A stretch of DNA of 37,478 bases from Chitinophagaceae bacterium (GCA_008080615.1 VIKJ01000016.1:1-37478); one strand, 5' to 3'. Shown: positions 18,101 to 24,770, counted from the first letter of the stretch. Program-made: numbers and translations. Notes: generated by a model not told the origin, from the letters alone.

Positions 18101-18216
18101 CTGTATTTCAGGGCCTAGCTATTTCTTTAATGGGTGGAACAATTACTTCTACATTTTTAACCTTGCTGGTTGTTCCATTGCTTTATTATAAAATGATGCG
18201 CGGTAAAGTAAAATAA
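15118..18216 (+). pseudogene. RND efflux permease, interrupted by two out-of-frame deletions
   Basis: Three consecutive reading frames (to 17076, 17033-17539, 17557-18216) reconstruct one AcrB-like inner-membrane transporter of about 1,030 codons. The N-terminal part has the first helix, porter domain and TM4 with GIVVDDSIII, whose Asp pair relays protons. The middle part is the second porter domain; the last part has the C-terminal TM bundle. The first break is after FNGLVRHYDLR (about 17040), where some 15 codons appear lost. The second is at about 17520-17535, where some 20-25 codons before KEVVYVLADMAG are missing, with AATCAA on both sides. The start is the ATG at 15118. All other motifs are intact, so decay is recent or the breaks are artefacts. 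Confidence 0.8.
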
Positions 18217-18226
18217 AAATTATATT

Positions 18227-18535
18227 ATGAAACTATTATTTGTTACAGCTCTTAAGGAGTACAGCGAAGACATTACTTTAATTTTTAAAAAAGCCAATAT
18301 CCATATTTATAGTGCTACGGATACTATTGGTTTTAAAGATGGCGATGAATCTAATTTATTAGATAATTGGTTTAGTAGTGGAGAAGCCAAGTTTGATTCT
18401 GTTTTTGTTTTCTCATTTACTTCCGAAGAACATGTTGATGTTGCAATGCAATTAATTAAAGAACACAATACAACCAGTCAATCTGAATTTCCTATTAGGG
18501 CATTTGTATTGCCAGTTGAAAAATCATCCCATTAA
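18227..18535 (+). CDS. Small hypothetical protein, efflux-operon partner
   Basis: This 102-residue soluble protein starts 10 bases after the RND gene. It has alternating beta and helix (MKLLFVTAL, FDSVFVFSF, IRAFVLPVE strands) compatible with a ferredoxin-like or PII/CutA-type fold. That assignment is only a guess from secondary structure. I do not recognise the family. Its place between the pump and DUF2892 suggests a role in pump or metal/redox homeostasis. It has no signal peptide. Confidence 0.65.
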   Translation: MKLLFVTALKEYSEDITLIFKKANIHIYSATDTIGFKDGDESNLLDNWFSSGEAKFDSVFVFSFTSEEHVDVAMQLIKEHNTTSQSEFPIRAFVLPVEKSSH

Positions 18536-18543
18536 AAAAATAT

Positions 18544-18753
18544 ATGAAAGAAAGAATTGTACGCGCTGTAGCAGGCAGCATTATGTTAGCCTCTGTTTTA
18601 TTAACTTATTATGTAAGTATTAATTGGTTATGGTTAGGTGTATTTGTTGGTTTGAATTTACTTCAGTCATCATTCACTCGATTTTGCCCACTTGAACTCA
18701 TATTAGATCTTGCTGGGGTTAAAGAAACACCAGGGAAAAAGAATTGTTGTTAG
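18544..18753 (+). CDS. YgaP-like transmembrane protein (DUF2892)
   Basis: The 69-residue protein has two hydrophobic helices (about 7-25 and 28-46) followed by FTRFCPLELILDLAGV, the hallmark of the DUF2892 domain that forms the membrane part of the rhodanese YgaP. It ends with a CC pair. It follows the preceding gene by eight bases, closing the operon. In YgaP the domain anchors a sulfurtransferase; here it stands alone, near thioredoxin and rhodanese genes. Confidence 0.8.
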   Translation: MKERIVRAVAGSIMLASVLLTYYVSINWLWLGVFVGLNLLQSSFTRFCPLELILDLAGVKETPGKKNCC

Positions 18754-18774
18754 TGAAGTAAGTGAAATTATTGG

Positions 18775-19935
18775 TTATTTACTTGGTAAATTATTAAGTA
18801 GAAAATCACGCACGTTTCCACCCATTATTTTGTAAATATCTTCCTTATTGAAACCTTCTTTAAGTAAGGCATTTACAATAAGTGGAAGCCCAGTTACATC
18901 AAAGTGTGTACCAATAGCTCCATCAAAATCAGATCCTAAAGCTACTTTATCTACGCCTATTTTATCTGCTACATAACGGATACTCTTTGCAGTAGCTGCA
19001 GCATCTGTTCCACAAACAGCTGTTTCCCATAATCCAATTCCTACTAACCCGTTGCGCTTACCTATTTCCAATAAGTGTGCGTCTGATAAATTTCGGTTAT
19101 TGTCGCAAACACCTTTTACACCAGTATGCGAAATAATTAGTGGACTATTGGTAATGGCAAAAATATCGTCAATGGTTTTTGTAGAGCTATGGGCTAAGTC
19201 AATAATCATATGTAAACTATCCATCGATCGGATAAGTAATTTACCTTTTTCTGTAAGGCCTCCTTTTTCCATGCCGTGTTTAGAGCCAGCCCAAGCATTA
19301 TCAAAAAAATGAGTTAATCCAATATACCTAACTCCAGCATTGTAAAATTCTTTTAGGTTAGCTATTTCATTATTAAGACAATGAGCACCTTCAATTCCTA
19401 GCATTCCTGCTGTAAGGGTTTTTTTTGATTTTCTGTCTTCAATATATGCTTGAAGTGTTTCTTTATTAGTTATGATTCGGAATGCACCATCAGATTTCTT
19501 AGCAGTTTTAAACAGTGCTTCAGTTTGATGGATTGCTCTTTTCTTTACACTAAACCAATCTTCTGGATTACGCAATTGTGCAAAACTTAAGAGTGAAATT
19601 TGATCCGTTTTATCATCATTTTTTTCAATATTTATACCTCTTGGAGCTTTACTCACAATGGTGAAAACCTGAAAAGCCATATTGACTTCTTGCATTCTGG
19701 GAATGTCTACATGGCCATATTCATGCCTCTTTAAATTATCTCTATTCCAAAGCAGTGCATCGCAATGTAAATCTGCAATAAATGGAATGGAATCGTACCA
19801 TATTACTTTTTGCGGATTTGTATCTACTAAGGTTACTACATTGGTTGTTTTGTCTATGTAGCTAGGAGCAAAAATGAAAAAACAAATTGCTGCCAATATG
19901 AATAGAAGAGCAAGAACTTTGACTATTTTTTTCAT
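18775..19935 (-). CDS. Membrane dipeptidase (peptidase M19)
   Basis: The 386-residue protein has an N-terminal hydrophobic anchor or uncleaved signal (about 5-24) and then a renal-dipeptidase TIM barrel. The zinc-site motifs are DLHCD near residue 56, the GIEGAH glutamate, GLTHFFDN, LAHSS and SHTGVKG. It would hydrolyse dipeptides on the periplasmic side. It is convergent with the efflux operon (21-base gap) and downstream of the carbonic anhydrase gene on the same strand. Confidence 0.88.
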   Translation of the reverse strand: MKKIVKVLALLFILAAICFFIFAPSYIDKTTNVVTLVDTNPQKVIWYDSIPFIADLHCDALLWNRDNLKRHEYGHVDIPRMQEVNMAFQVFTIVSKAPRGINIEKNDDKTDQISLLSFAQLRNPEDWFSVKKRAIHQTEALFKTAKKSDGAFRIITNKETLQAYIEDRKSKKTLTAGMLGIEGAHCLNNEIANLKEFYNAGVRYIGLTHFFDNAWAGSKHGMEKGGLTEKGKLLIRSMDSLHMIIDLAHSSTKTIDDIFAITNSPLIISHTGVKGVCDNNRNLSDAHLLEIGKRNGLVGIGLWETAVCGTDAAATAKSIRYVADKIGVDKVALGSDFDGAIGTHFDVTGLPLIVNALLKEGFNKEDIYKIMGGNVRDFLLNNLPSK

Positions 19936-19947
19936 TTTTATTTCAAT

Positions 19948-19975
19948 TTACTGTTTTTCAATAATGTAACAGTAA
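19948..19975. repeat. Inverted repeat TTACTGTT-N12-AACAGTAA
   Basis: Perfect 8-bp arms lie 13 bases upstream of the dipeptidase ATG, in the 54-base gap after the carbonic anhydrase stop. There is no T-run on the minus strand, so an operator is more likely than a terminator. The inner TTACTG/CAGTAA arms recur at 22070-22091. Confidence 0.5.
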
Positions 19976-19989
19976 ATTTTATATTTGCA

Positions 19990-20691
19990 CTATTCGCGCC
20001 GGAAAATCTTTACATTAAAATTGTGTAAATCATATCTGGCCCCAACTATCTCTAATTCCTTATTCTCTAATTTTTCCGATATAATATTCGATTGCATTTT
20101 TAATTGTTTTATTCCATGCAATACATTAGCTATTACACAATCATCTAAACGATTAGGATCATTAGCTGCAATTGCTTTAATTTCAATTTCTGCTTTAAGG
20201 CTATCAATGATATCTTTTATATGACCTGGCGCAACACCTCCTTTTACGAATGCATCAACAGCCCCACAGCTTTCATGCCCCATGATCATGATTAATTTTA
20301 CATTTAAATGCTCAACAGCATACTCAATACTCCCTAGTTCTACATTTCCTATAATATTACCTGCAGTTCTAATTGTAAATATATCTCCAACACCTTGGTC
20401 AAATAAAAGTTCCGGCGAAACCCTGCTATCCGAACAGCAAACTATAATGGCAAATGGATGCTGTTCTTTTACTACAGACTTTAATCTTTCTAAACTTTCA
20501 TCTGGATGAATGGATTTTGCGTTAGCAAAACGAATATTTCCGTTCATTAATCTCTCCAGCGGTGTTTCATTTTTTATGCTAGTTTCCGTAGCTTGTTTAG
20601 GTTGTGAAGGTTGTTTGCAACTACTATAACAAAGGATAGAGAGAATGAAAATACTTATTTTAACTATGGACACTTGATTTAAAAATTCCAT
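19990..20691 (-). CDS. Beta-carbonic anhydrase, predicted lipoprotein
   Basis: This enzyme interconverts CO2 and bicarbonate. The beta-class zinc site is complete: C86 and D88 in CCSDSR, H139 and C142 in GHESCGAV. The 233-residue protein begins with a hydrophobic segment ending YSSC (C25), a lipobox-like site. The enzyme would therefore be exported and membrane-anchored, unlike most cytoplasmic beta-class enzymes. A TACCTTTG element at 20712-20719 (minus strand) serves as its -7, and an FNR-like palindrome lies further upstream. Confidence 0.88.
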   Translation of the reverse strand: MEFLNQVSIVKISIFILSILCYSSCKQPSQPKQATETSIKNETPLERLMNGNIRFANAKSIHPDESLERLKSVVKEQHPFAIIVCCSDSRVSPELLFDQGVGDIFTIRTAGNIIGNVELGSIEYAVEHLNVKLIMIMGHESCGAVDAFVKGGVAPGHIKDIIDSLKAEIEIKAIAANDPNRLDDCVIANVLHGIKQLKMQSNIISEKLENKELEIVGARYDLHNFNVKIFRRE

Positions 20692-20711
20692 ATGATTTAT
20701 TTTAGAATAAG

Positions 20712-20719
20712 CAAAGGTA
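20712..20719 (-). promoter_or_regulatory. -7 element of the carbonic anhydrase gene
   Basis: Read on the minus strand this is TACCTTTG, a perfect TAnnTTTG match 20 bases upstream of the ATG at 20691. Confidence 0.55.
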
Positions 20720-20762
20720 CAAACTTGAGTATTCTATAAGGCATATAGAATCAGTTGAATAA

Positions 20763-20776
20763 ATGATTTTAATCAT
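20763..20776. promoter_or_regulatory. FNR-like palindrome ATGAT-N4-ATCAT
   Basis: ATGATTTTAATCAT has the TGAT-N4-ATCA core of an FNR box. Its centre is 50.5 bases upstream of the carbonic anhydrase -7 element, two helical turns more than the 29.5 seen at other sites here, so it would be a class I position. It could also serve the divergent gene at 20879. Confidence 0.45.
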
Positions 20777-20817
20777 CTTTGGCGGTTTAAATTTTAACTA
20801 TACTGTATACTTATTAT

Positions 20818-20831
20818 GTAACCTTTGTTAC
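20818..20831. promoter_or_regulatory. Candidate Crp/Fnr-type operator GTAAC-N4-GTTAC
   Basis: GTAACCTTTGTTAC is a perfect 5-4-5 palindrome centred at 20824.5, exactly 29.5 bases before the -7 element at 20854. Core and spacing match the efflux-operon site at 12621-12640. Confidence 0.6.
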
Positions 20832-20853
20832 GTTCACATGATCTATTCGAGTT

Positions 20854-20861
20854 TAATTTTG
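20854..20861 (+). promoter_or_regulatory. -7 element of the small-membrane-protein/thioredoxin operon
   Basis: TAATTTTG matches TAnnTTTG perfectly, 17 bases before the ATG at 20879. A GGAGA follows at 20864. Confidence 0.6.
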
Positions 20862-20878
20862 TTGGAGAAATAAAACAT

Positions 20879-21115
20879 ATGAAAGAAACGCTGTTTCAAA
20901 ATTGGAATTGGATGAGGGCACTAAGACTGATAATTGGTTTAACTATCATCATTCAGGCTATAATGGGCAAGGATTGGGTTTTGGGATTTGCAGGAGTATT
21001 TTTTTCTGCTATGCCAATCCTTAATTTGGGGTGTTGTGGTTCGGGAGCATGTTATACACCTATAAGGAAAGAGAGTGACTCAACTAAAGCAATTATTTAT
21101 GAAGAAGTGGATTAA
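20879..21115 (+). CDS. Small Cys-rich membrane protein (YgaP-membrane-domain-like)
   Basis: The 78-residue protein has two hydrophobic segments (about 14-27 and 32-46) and a cysteine cluster GCCGSGAC near residues 50-57. I start it at the ATG at 20879, preceded by GGAGA, rather than the TTG at 20825, which would lie upstream of the promoter element. It is a small membrane protein of the sort found beside thioredoxin and rhodanese genes in Bacteroidota. Molecular function is unknown; the cysteines could bind metal or carry thiol/persulfide. The next gene overlaps it by 17 bases. Confidence 0.7.
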   Translation: MKETLFQNWNWMRALRLIIGLTIIIQAIMGKDWVLGFAGVFFSAMPILNLGCCGSGACYTPIRKESDSTKAIIYEEVD

Positions 21116-21308
21116 TACCAATATACTCTATATCATAGGGGCAATACTAGGAGCTATAGCAGGATTTTTTTATTGGAAATTGATTGGTTGCTCTTCGGGC
21201 TCCTGTGCCATTACCTCAAAGCCACTAAATAGTACAATTTATGGTGCTGTAATGGGGGCACTCATATTGAGTTTGTTTAAAAGGGAGCAAAAAGTAGTTA
21301 ATAAATAA
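21099..21308 (+). CDS. DUF6132-like small membrane protein
   Basis: The 69-residue protein has two membrane helices (about 7-25 and 45-60) separated by [17 protein letters not shown], a Cys-containing loop that I associate with DUF6132. The start is the ATG at 21099 inside the preceding gene (17-base overlap), indicating coupled translation. It ends 10 bases before the thioredoxin gene. Confidence 0.7.
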   Translation: MKKWINTNILYIIGAILGAIAGFFYWKLIGCSSGSCAITSKPLNSTIYGAVMGALILSLFKREQKVVNK

Positions 21309-21318
21309 TTTTACTGTA

Positions 21319-21615
21319 ATGACATTTAATGAGATTATACAATCGGATAAACCTGTGCTAGTAGATTTTTTTGCAGAATGGTGTGGACCTTGCAAAGTAA
21401 TGGCACCTATTTTGAAAGATGTTAAAGCTGATTTAGGTGATACGACTAGTATTTTAAAAATAGATGTAGACAAGAATCCTGGTACCGCTGCTGCTTATCA
21501 AATTCAGGGAGTACCAACATTAATATTATTTAAAAATGGAAAGCCACTTTGGAGGCAAAGTGGGGTAGTATCTAAAAGTACACTTATAAATATAGTAAAG
21601 CAGTATAGTGAATAA
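21319..21615 (+). CDS. Thioredoxin
   Basis: The 98-residue thioredoxin fold protein has the active site WCGPC (C22, C25) and the GVPTL cis-proline loop. There is no signal peptide, so it is a cytoplasmic disulfide or persulfide reductase. It is the third gene of the operon controlled from 20854. Its company suggests service to the thiol/persulfide chemistry of the island; the housekeeping trxA may well be elsewhere. Confidence 0.92.
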   Translation: MTFNEIIQSDKPVLVDFFAEWCGPCKVMAPILKDVKADLGDTTSILKIDVDKNPGTAAAYQIQGVPTLILFKNGKPLWRQSGVVSKSTLINIVKQYSE

Positions 21616-21626
21616 ATCCTGCTGAA

Positions 21627-22055
21627 TTATAATAGAAATGGGATGATACTTTTTGTTCTCTCCATATATGATTTATATGAGGGAAATTTGATTAATAACA
21701 TTTGTTCCTCCCATTTGCTTTTAATGAGCAAAACAAGTAGTAATAAAATTACCGCAATTAGCTGGTATATAGAATAATGGATCACTAATAATCCAATTAC
21801 AAATAACAGAATTGAGCTATACATTGGGTGCCTTATATATTGATAAGGACCTGAAACTATTAAAATGGCTTCATTGGCTGGAATTGGTGAAATCCTAAGT
21901 TTACTTTTTCTCATAGCAATGATTGCCCAAAGGGCTAATATAATTGCTGGAGAAAGTATGCCAATACTCTTTAAGTTTAAAATTTTTTGGCCAGTATTGA
22001 AAGTGATTCCAATCAGCAAAGAAAATTGTAAAATTATTAAAGTTGGTGATTTCAT
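21627..22055 (-). CDS. Isoprenylcysteine carboxyl methyltransferase-like membrane protein
   Basis: The 142-residue protein has about four hydrophobic helices and the conserved C-terminal pattern GPYQYIRHPMYSS (about 69-81) followed by KWEEQ. These are the SAM-binding signatures of the ICMT/PEMT superfamily of membrane methyltransferases. The substrate in bacteria is generally unknown. It is convergent with thioredoxin (11-base gap) and divergent from the YHS lipoprotein. Confidence 0.75.
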   Translation of the reverse strand: MKSPTLIILQFSLLIGITFNTGQKILNLKSIGILSPAIILALWAIIAMRKSKLRISPIPANEAILIVSGPYQYIRHPMYSSILLFVIGLLVIHYSIYQLIAVILLLLVLLIKSKWEEQMLLIKFPSYKSYMERTKSIIPFLL

Positions 22056-22061
22056 AAATAC

Positions 22062-22069
22062 TATATTTG
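22062..22069 (+). promoter_or_regulatory. -7 element of the YHS lipoprotein gene
   Basis: TATATTTG matches TAnnTTTG perfectly, 25 bases before the ATG at 22095. It is followed at once by the TTACTG-N10-CAGTAA repeat. Confidence 0.5.
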
Positions 22070-22091
22070 TTACTGATTAAATATACAGTAA
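22070..22091. repeat. Inverted repeat TTACTG-N10-CAGTAA over the start site
   Basis: Six-base perfect arms span the predicted start site and leader of the YHS gene, ending three bases before its ATG. The arms match those of the repeat at 19948-19975. It could be a repressor site or a leader hairpin. Confidence 0.4.
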
Positions 22092-22094
22092 TTC

Positions 22095-22403
22095 ATGAAA
22101 AAGATATTATATGCAATTTTTGTTTTAGCCATTCTGCAATCTTGCAATAGTGTAGAACAAAAAAATCCTGATCCAGCAGTAAATGATACTTCAGTAATTG
22201 TTGCTGATAGTACAGCCATGCATAGAGAAGATTTGTTTAAAGATGTAGTATTTGATTCAAAGAAGGATTTTGTTTGTGGAATGCCTATTACTGCAGGAGT
22301 TTCGGATACAGCTCATTATAAAGAAAAAGTATATGGATTTTGTTCATCAGAATGTAAAGCTGAATTTGTTAAGAATCCATCTTCATTTATAGCTGCTAAA
22401 TAG
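22095..22403 (+). CDS. YHS-domain lipoprotein
   Basis: The 102-residue protein has a lipobox (ILQSC, C17), a short linker, and a YHS domain at about 55-99. The latter has FVCGM and the FCSSEC pair, a small metal-binding module found in copper and heavy-metal handling proteins. It would sit on the periplasmic face of a membrane and bind or sense metal. It lies between the ICMT-like gene and the rhodanese/MBL pair, on the opposite strand to both. Confidence 0.8.
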   Translation: MKKILYAIFVLAILQSCNSVEQKNPDPAVNDTSVIVADSTAMHREDLFKDVVFDSKKDFVCGMPITAGVSDTAHYKEKVYGFCSSECKAEFVKNPSSFIAAK

Positions 22404-22442
22404 TATCCTTATTCCTATTCTTTGTTCAAGAATTAAGCAATT

Positions 22443-23129
22443 TTATATTGACATTACTTTGCTTTGGCAAATGAAATTGCTAACGGGTATTCCTGTATTG
22501 CGAATTGCATTGAAGCCTCCAGATATTTCGGTAAAATTTCTGTAACCTCTTGCCTGTAAAATAGAGGCGGCAATCATGCTTCTATAACCGCCTGCGCAAT
22601 GAATATAAAAGTGATCTTTAATCCATTCATTAATATATGCTAGGGGCTTGCTAAATGCATTTTCAATGTGTTCGGCTTTATACTCTGATTCTTTTCGAAT
22701 ATCAATAATGGTTTCTTTTTTAGTATCAACATTTTCTGCAAACGCGTCAGCATGTATACGATCAATGGTATCAGCTTCTTTGCCTGCATTCATCCAAGCA
22801 TTGAATCCGCCGGCTAAATATCCAAGAACATGATCAAATCCAACCCTACTAAGCCGAGTAATAATTTCTTCTTCTTTTCCGGGTTCAGCAACCAAAATAA
22901 TTGGATGATTTACATCTACTATCATGGCGCCAACCCAAGGCGCAAAATCACCTGAAATCCCAATATTGATAGACTGCGGAATAAACCCTAAATAAAAATC
23001 ACTATGTTCTCTTGTGTCTAGGATAAGTGCTTCAGTATTTTCAGCGAATGTTTCAAACTCATCAGGAGAAAGTGCTTTCATCCCTTTATTTAATACAAGA
23101 TCAAATGCTTCGTATCCTTGTTTATTCAT
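22443..23129 (-). CDS. Tandem rhodanese domains (C-terminal part of a broken MBL-rhodanese protein)
   Basis: The 228 residues form two rhodanese domains. The first (about 15-118) has no active-site cysteine (LVAEPGKEEE at that position) and is structural. The second (about 124-215) has HCAGGYRS with C178, so it is a competent sulfurtransferase. Its beginning MNKQGYEAFDLVL is what normally follows the linker after an MBL domain in Bacteroidota MBL-rhodanese-rhodanese proteins. Here it overlaps the upstream MBL frame by ATGA, with the linker apparently deleted. It may be translated by reinitiation, or the split may be an artefact. Confidence 0.8.
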   Translation of the reverse strand: MNKQGYEAFDLVLNKGMKALSPDEFETFAENTEALILDTREHSDFYLGFIPQSINIGISGDFAPWVGAMIVDVNHPIILVAEPGKEEEIITRLSRVGFDHVLGYLAGGFNAWMNAGKEADTIDRIHADAFAENVDTKKETIIDIRKESEYKAEHIENAFSKPLAYINEWIKDHFYIHCAGGYRSMIAASILQARGYRNFTEISGGFNAIRNTGIPVSNFICQSKVMSI

Positions 23130-23788
23130 GGCATAAATGAATCTCTATTCGGTTGATTTAATGCATAGTTCATCTTTTTTTGATTTCCTAAACTATCCAC
23201 CGTTTCTTTCATCATATTTTTTCCGCATTCACTTCCTGCACCATGCGCTGGATATACAATCACATCATCCGCTAAGGGCATTATTTTATTCATTAAGCTA
23301 TCGTATAATAAACCCGCTAATTCTTCCTTGGTTAAATTGGCAGCTTTTTGTGCAAGATCAGGACGGCCTACATCCCCCAAAAACAGGGTATCGCCACTAA
23401 AAATGCAATAGTCTTTTCCTTTTTCGTCAATCAATAAAAAAGTACTGCTCTCCATTGTATGACCAGGTGTGTGCAACACTTTAATTGCGATATCACCGAT
23501 GATAAAAATTTCATTGTCTTTTGCGGTAATACAATCATAACCTGCTACAGCCGTAGGGCCAAATACAATTGAAGCACCTGTTTTTTTACTAAGGTCTACA
23601 TGACCGCTAACAAAGTCGGCATGAAAATGTGTTTCAAAAATATATTTTAGTTGAACTTTATCTTTTTCTAAACGCGCTAAATAAGGTTGAACCTCTCTCA
23701 ATGGGTCTATAATTGCGGCTTCGCCATTGCTGGTAATATAATAAGCTCCTTGAGCAAGGCAACCAGTATAAATCTGTTCTATTTTCAT
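23126..23788 (-). CDS. Persulfide dioxygenase-like metallo-beta-lactamase protein
   Basis: The 220-residue protein is an MBL-fold, ETHE1/persulfide-dioxygenase-like enzyme. HFHADFVSGH (H54, H56, D58, H63), HTPGHTMESS and SGDTLFLGDVGRPDL supply the iron ligands. Such enzymes oxidise glutathione or protein persulfides to sulfite. The start is the ATG at 23788; the GTG two codons earlier adds nothing. The frame runs out right after NYALNQPNRDSF, where related proteins continue through a linker of some 17-20 residues into rhodanese domains, so this is the N-terminal part of a split fusion. Confidence 0.82.
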   Translation of the reverse strand: MKIEQIYTGCLAQGAYYITSNGEAAIIDPLREVQPYLARLEKDKVQLKYIFETHFHADFVSGHVDLSKKTGASIVFGPTAVAGYDCITAKDNEIFIIGDIAIKVLHTPGHTMESSTFLLIDEKGKDYCIFSGDTLFLGDVGRPDLAQKAANLTKEELAGLLYDSLMNKIMPLADDVIVYPAHGAGSECGKNMMKETVDSLGNQKKMNYALNQPNRDSFMP

Positions 23789-23808
23789 GTACACAATTTT
23801 TGGAGATA

Positions 23809-23816
23809 CAAAGTTG
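23809..23816 (-). promoter_or_regulatory. Probable -7 element of the MBL/rhodanese gene
   Basis: Read on the minus strand this is CAACTTTG, one mismatch from TAnnTTTG, 20 bases upstream of the ATG. Confidence 0.4.
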
Positions 23817-23831
23817 TGTAATAAAACAGGC

Positions 23832-24656
23832 TTATTTAATGATAAAAATCATAAATAGCTCTGATTCTTCCCGCTTTTTAAAAGAGTTATAGCAGGTTTC
23901 CAATTTTTTAATTGAAAACGTAGGTGAAAATAAGTGAATATATTCTTCCTTATTTCCTCCAAATGGTGGGCCACCTTCGAAGCTTCTATTGAAAAGTAAT
24001 CCAACTAATTTTCCTCCCTTAGCAATTAGCTGGCTCATTTTTATTACATAATTTGTTCTTAGTGATGGGTCTATTGCACAAAAAAAAGTTTGTTCAATAA
24101 TTAGGTCATATTGGCCTTGATGATTAAAAAAGTCGCCTAAGATTATTTGAATCCGCGAATCGTTTTTATATTTTTTTTGGAGAGATTGAACCAATGGTTC
24201 AGCAATATCTATGAGTGTGATATTGGTAAAGCCTTGTTCTAATAAATAAGCTGCTTCATACGCATTACCACAACCTGGAATGAGTATTCTACAATCTTTG
24301 TTGGTTAGTTGATCAATATACTGTTTAATAGGAGGGGATACTAGCCCTAAATCCCATTGAGTTGAATTGTTTTGGTATTTATCCGACCAAAAATTGGCGT
24401 CTAATGAATTAGCTGAGTTTATAAGTGACTCTATATAAATTCTGCTTTTCATTTTTTTGATTGCTGCTTCTCTAGATCTAGCTTCAGTAAAGGTATTGTA
24501 ATATTCAATGTGTTTTATAATCCAAGGGATACCAGCTTTTGTTGATTTATTTCTACCTGCATTGTGTTGTGATAATCTAATGGTTAGATTTTCACAAGAG
24601 CCTGTGTAGTATTTGTTTAGTGATTTTGAATAAATAATATAGACAGTATACGACAT
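23832..24656 (-). CDS. GIY-YIG nuclease domain fused to TPMT-like methyltransferase
   Basis: Residues 1-82 form a complete small GIY-YIG domain: VYIIYS and KYYTGS for the two motif halves, RLSQHNAG, and the catalytic-type Glu in SREAAIKKMKSR. Residues 87-274 form a full thiopurine methyltransferase-like (TPMT) SAM domain: FWSDKYQNNSTQWDLG start, LIPGCGNAYEA at 125-135, and EQTFFCAIDPSLR at 188-200. The two are usually separate genes; here no stop or start is needed between them. I start at the ATG at 24656. The longer frame to 24755 is read through the tRNA gene and its terminator. The function of the fusion is unknown. Confidence 0.8.
   Translation of the reverse strand: MSYTVYIIYSKSLNKYYTGSCENLTIRLSQHNAGRNKSTKAGIPWIIKHIEYYNTFTEARSREAAIKKMKSRIYIESLINSANSLDANFWSDKYQNNSTQWDLGLVSPPIKQYIDQLTNKDCRILIPGCGNAYEAAYLLEQGFTNITLIDIAEPLVQSLQKKYKNDSRIQIILGDFFNHQGQYDLIIEQTFFCAIDPSLRTNYVIKMSQLIAKGGKLVGLLFNRSFEGGPPFGGNKEEYIHLFSPTFSIKKLETCYNSFKKREESELFMIFIIK
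23839..23852. promoter_or_regulatory. FNR-like palindrome ATGAT-N4-ATCAT upstream of the MBL gene
   Basis: ATGATAAAAATCAT is a perfect 5-4-5 palindrome with the same arms as 20763-20776. It is centred 29.5 bases upstream of the CAACTTTG element, the same distance as the two GTnAC-type sites. It overlaps the last codons of the upstream GIY-YIG/methyltransferase gene. Confidence 0.4.
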
Positions 24657-24683
24657 AAAAAAAGCCCACAGCAATGTGGGCTT
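24657..24683 (-). terminator. Rho-independent terminator of tRNA-Ala
   Basis: On the minus strand a perfect 9-bp stem (AAGCCCACA / TGTGGGCTT, four-base loop) is followed by T residues. It lies 13 bases after the tRNA 3' end and directly before the GIY-YIG start codon. Confidence 0.85.
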
Positions 24684-24696
24684 GATTTTAAAACTG

Positions 24697-24770
<74 letters not shown>

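Noticed and set aside
22026-22039. Crp/Fnr-type site at the 29.5-base position upstream of the YHS -7 element
   Set aside because: The sequence TTGTAAAATTATTA there is not a convincing palindrome of either type.
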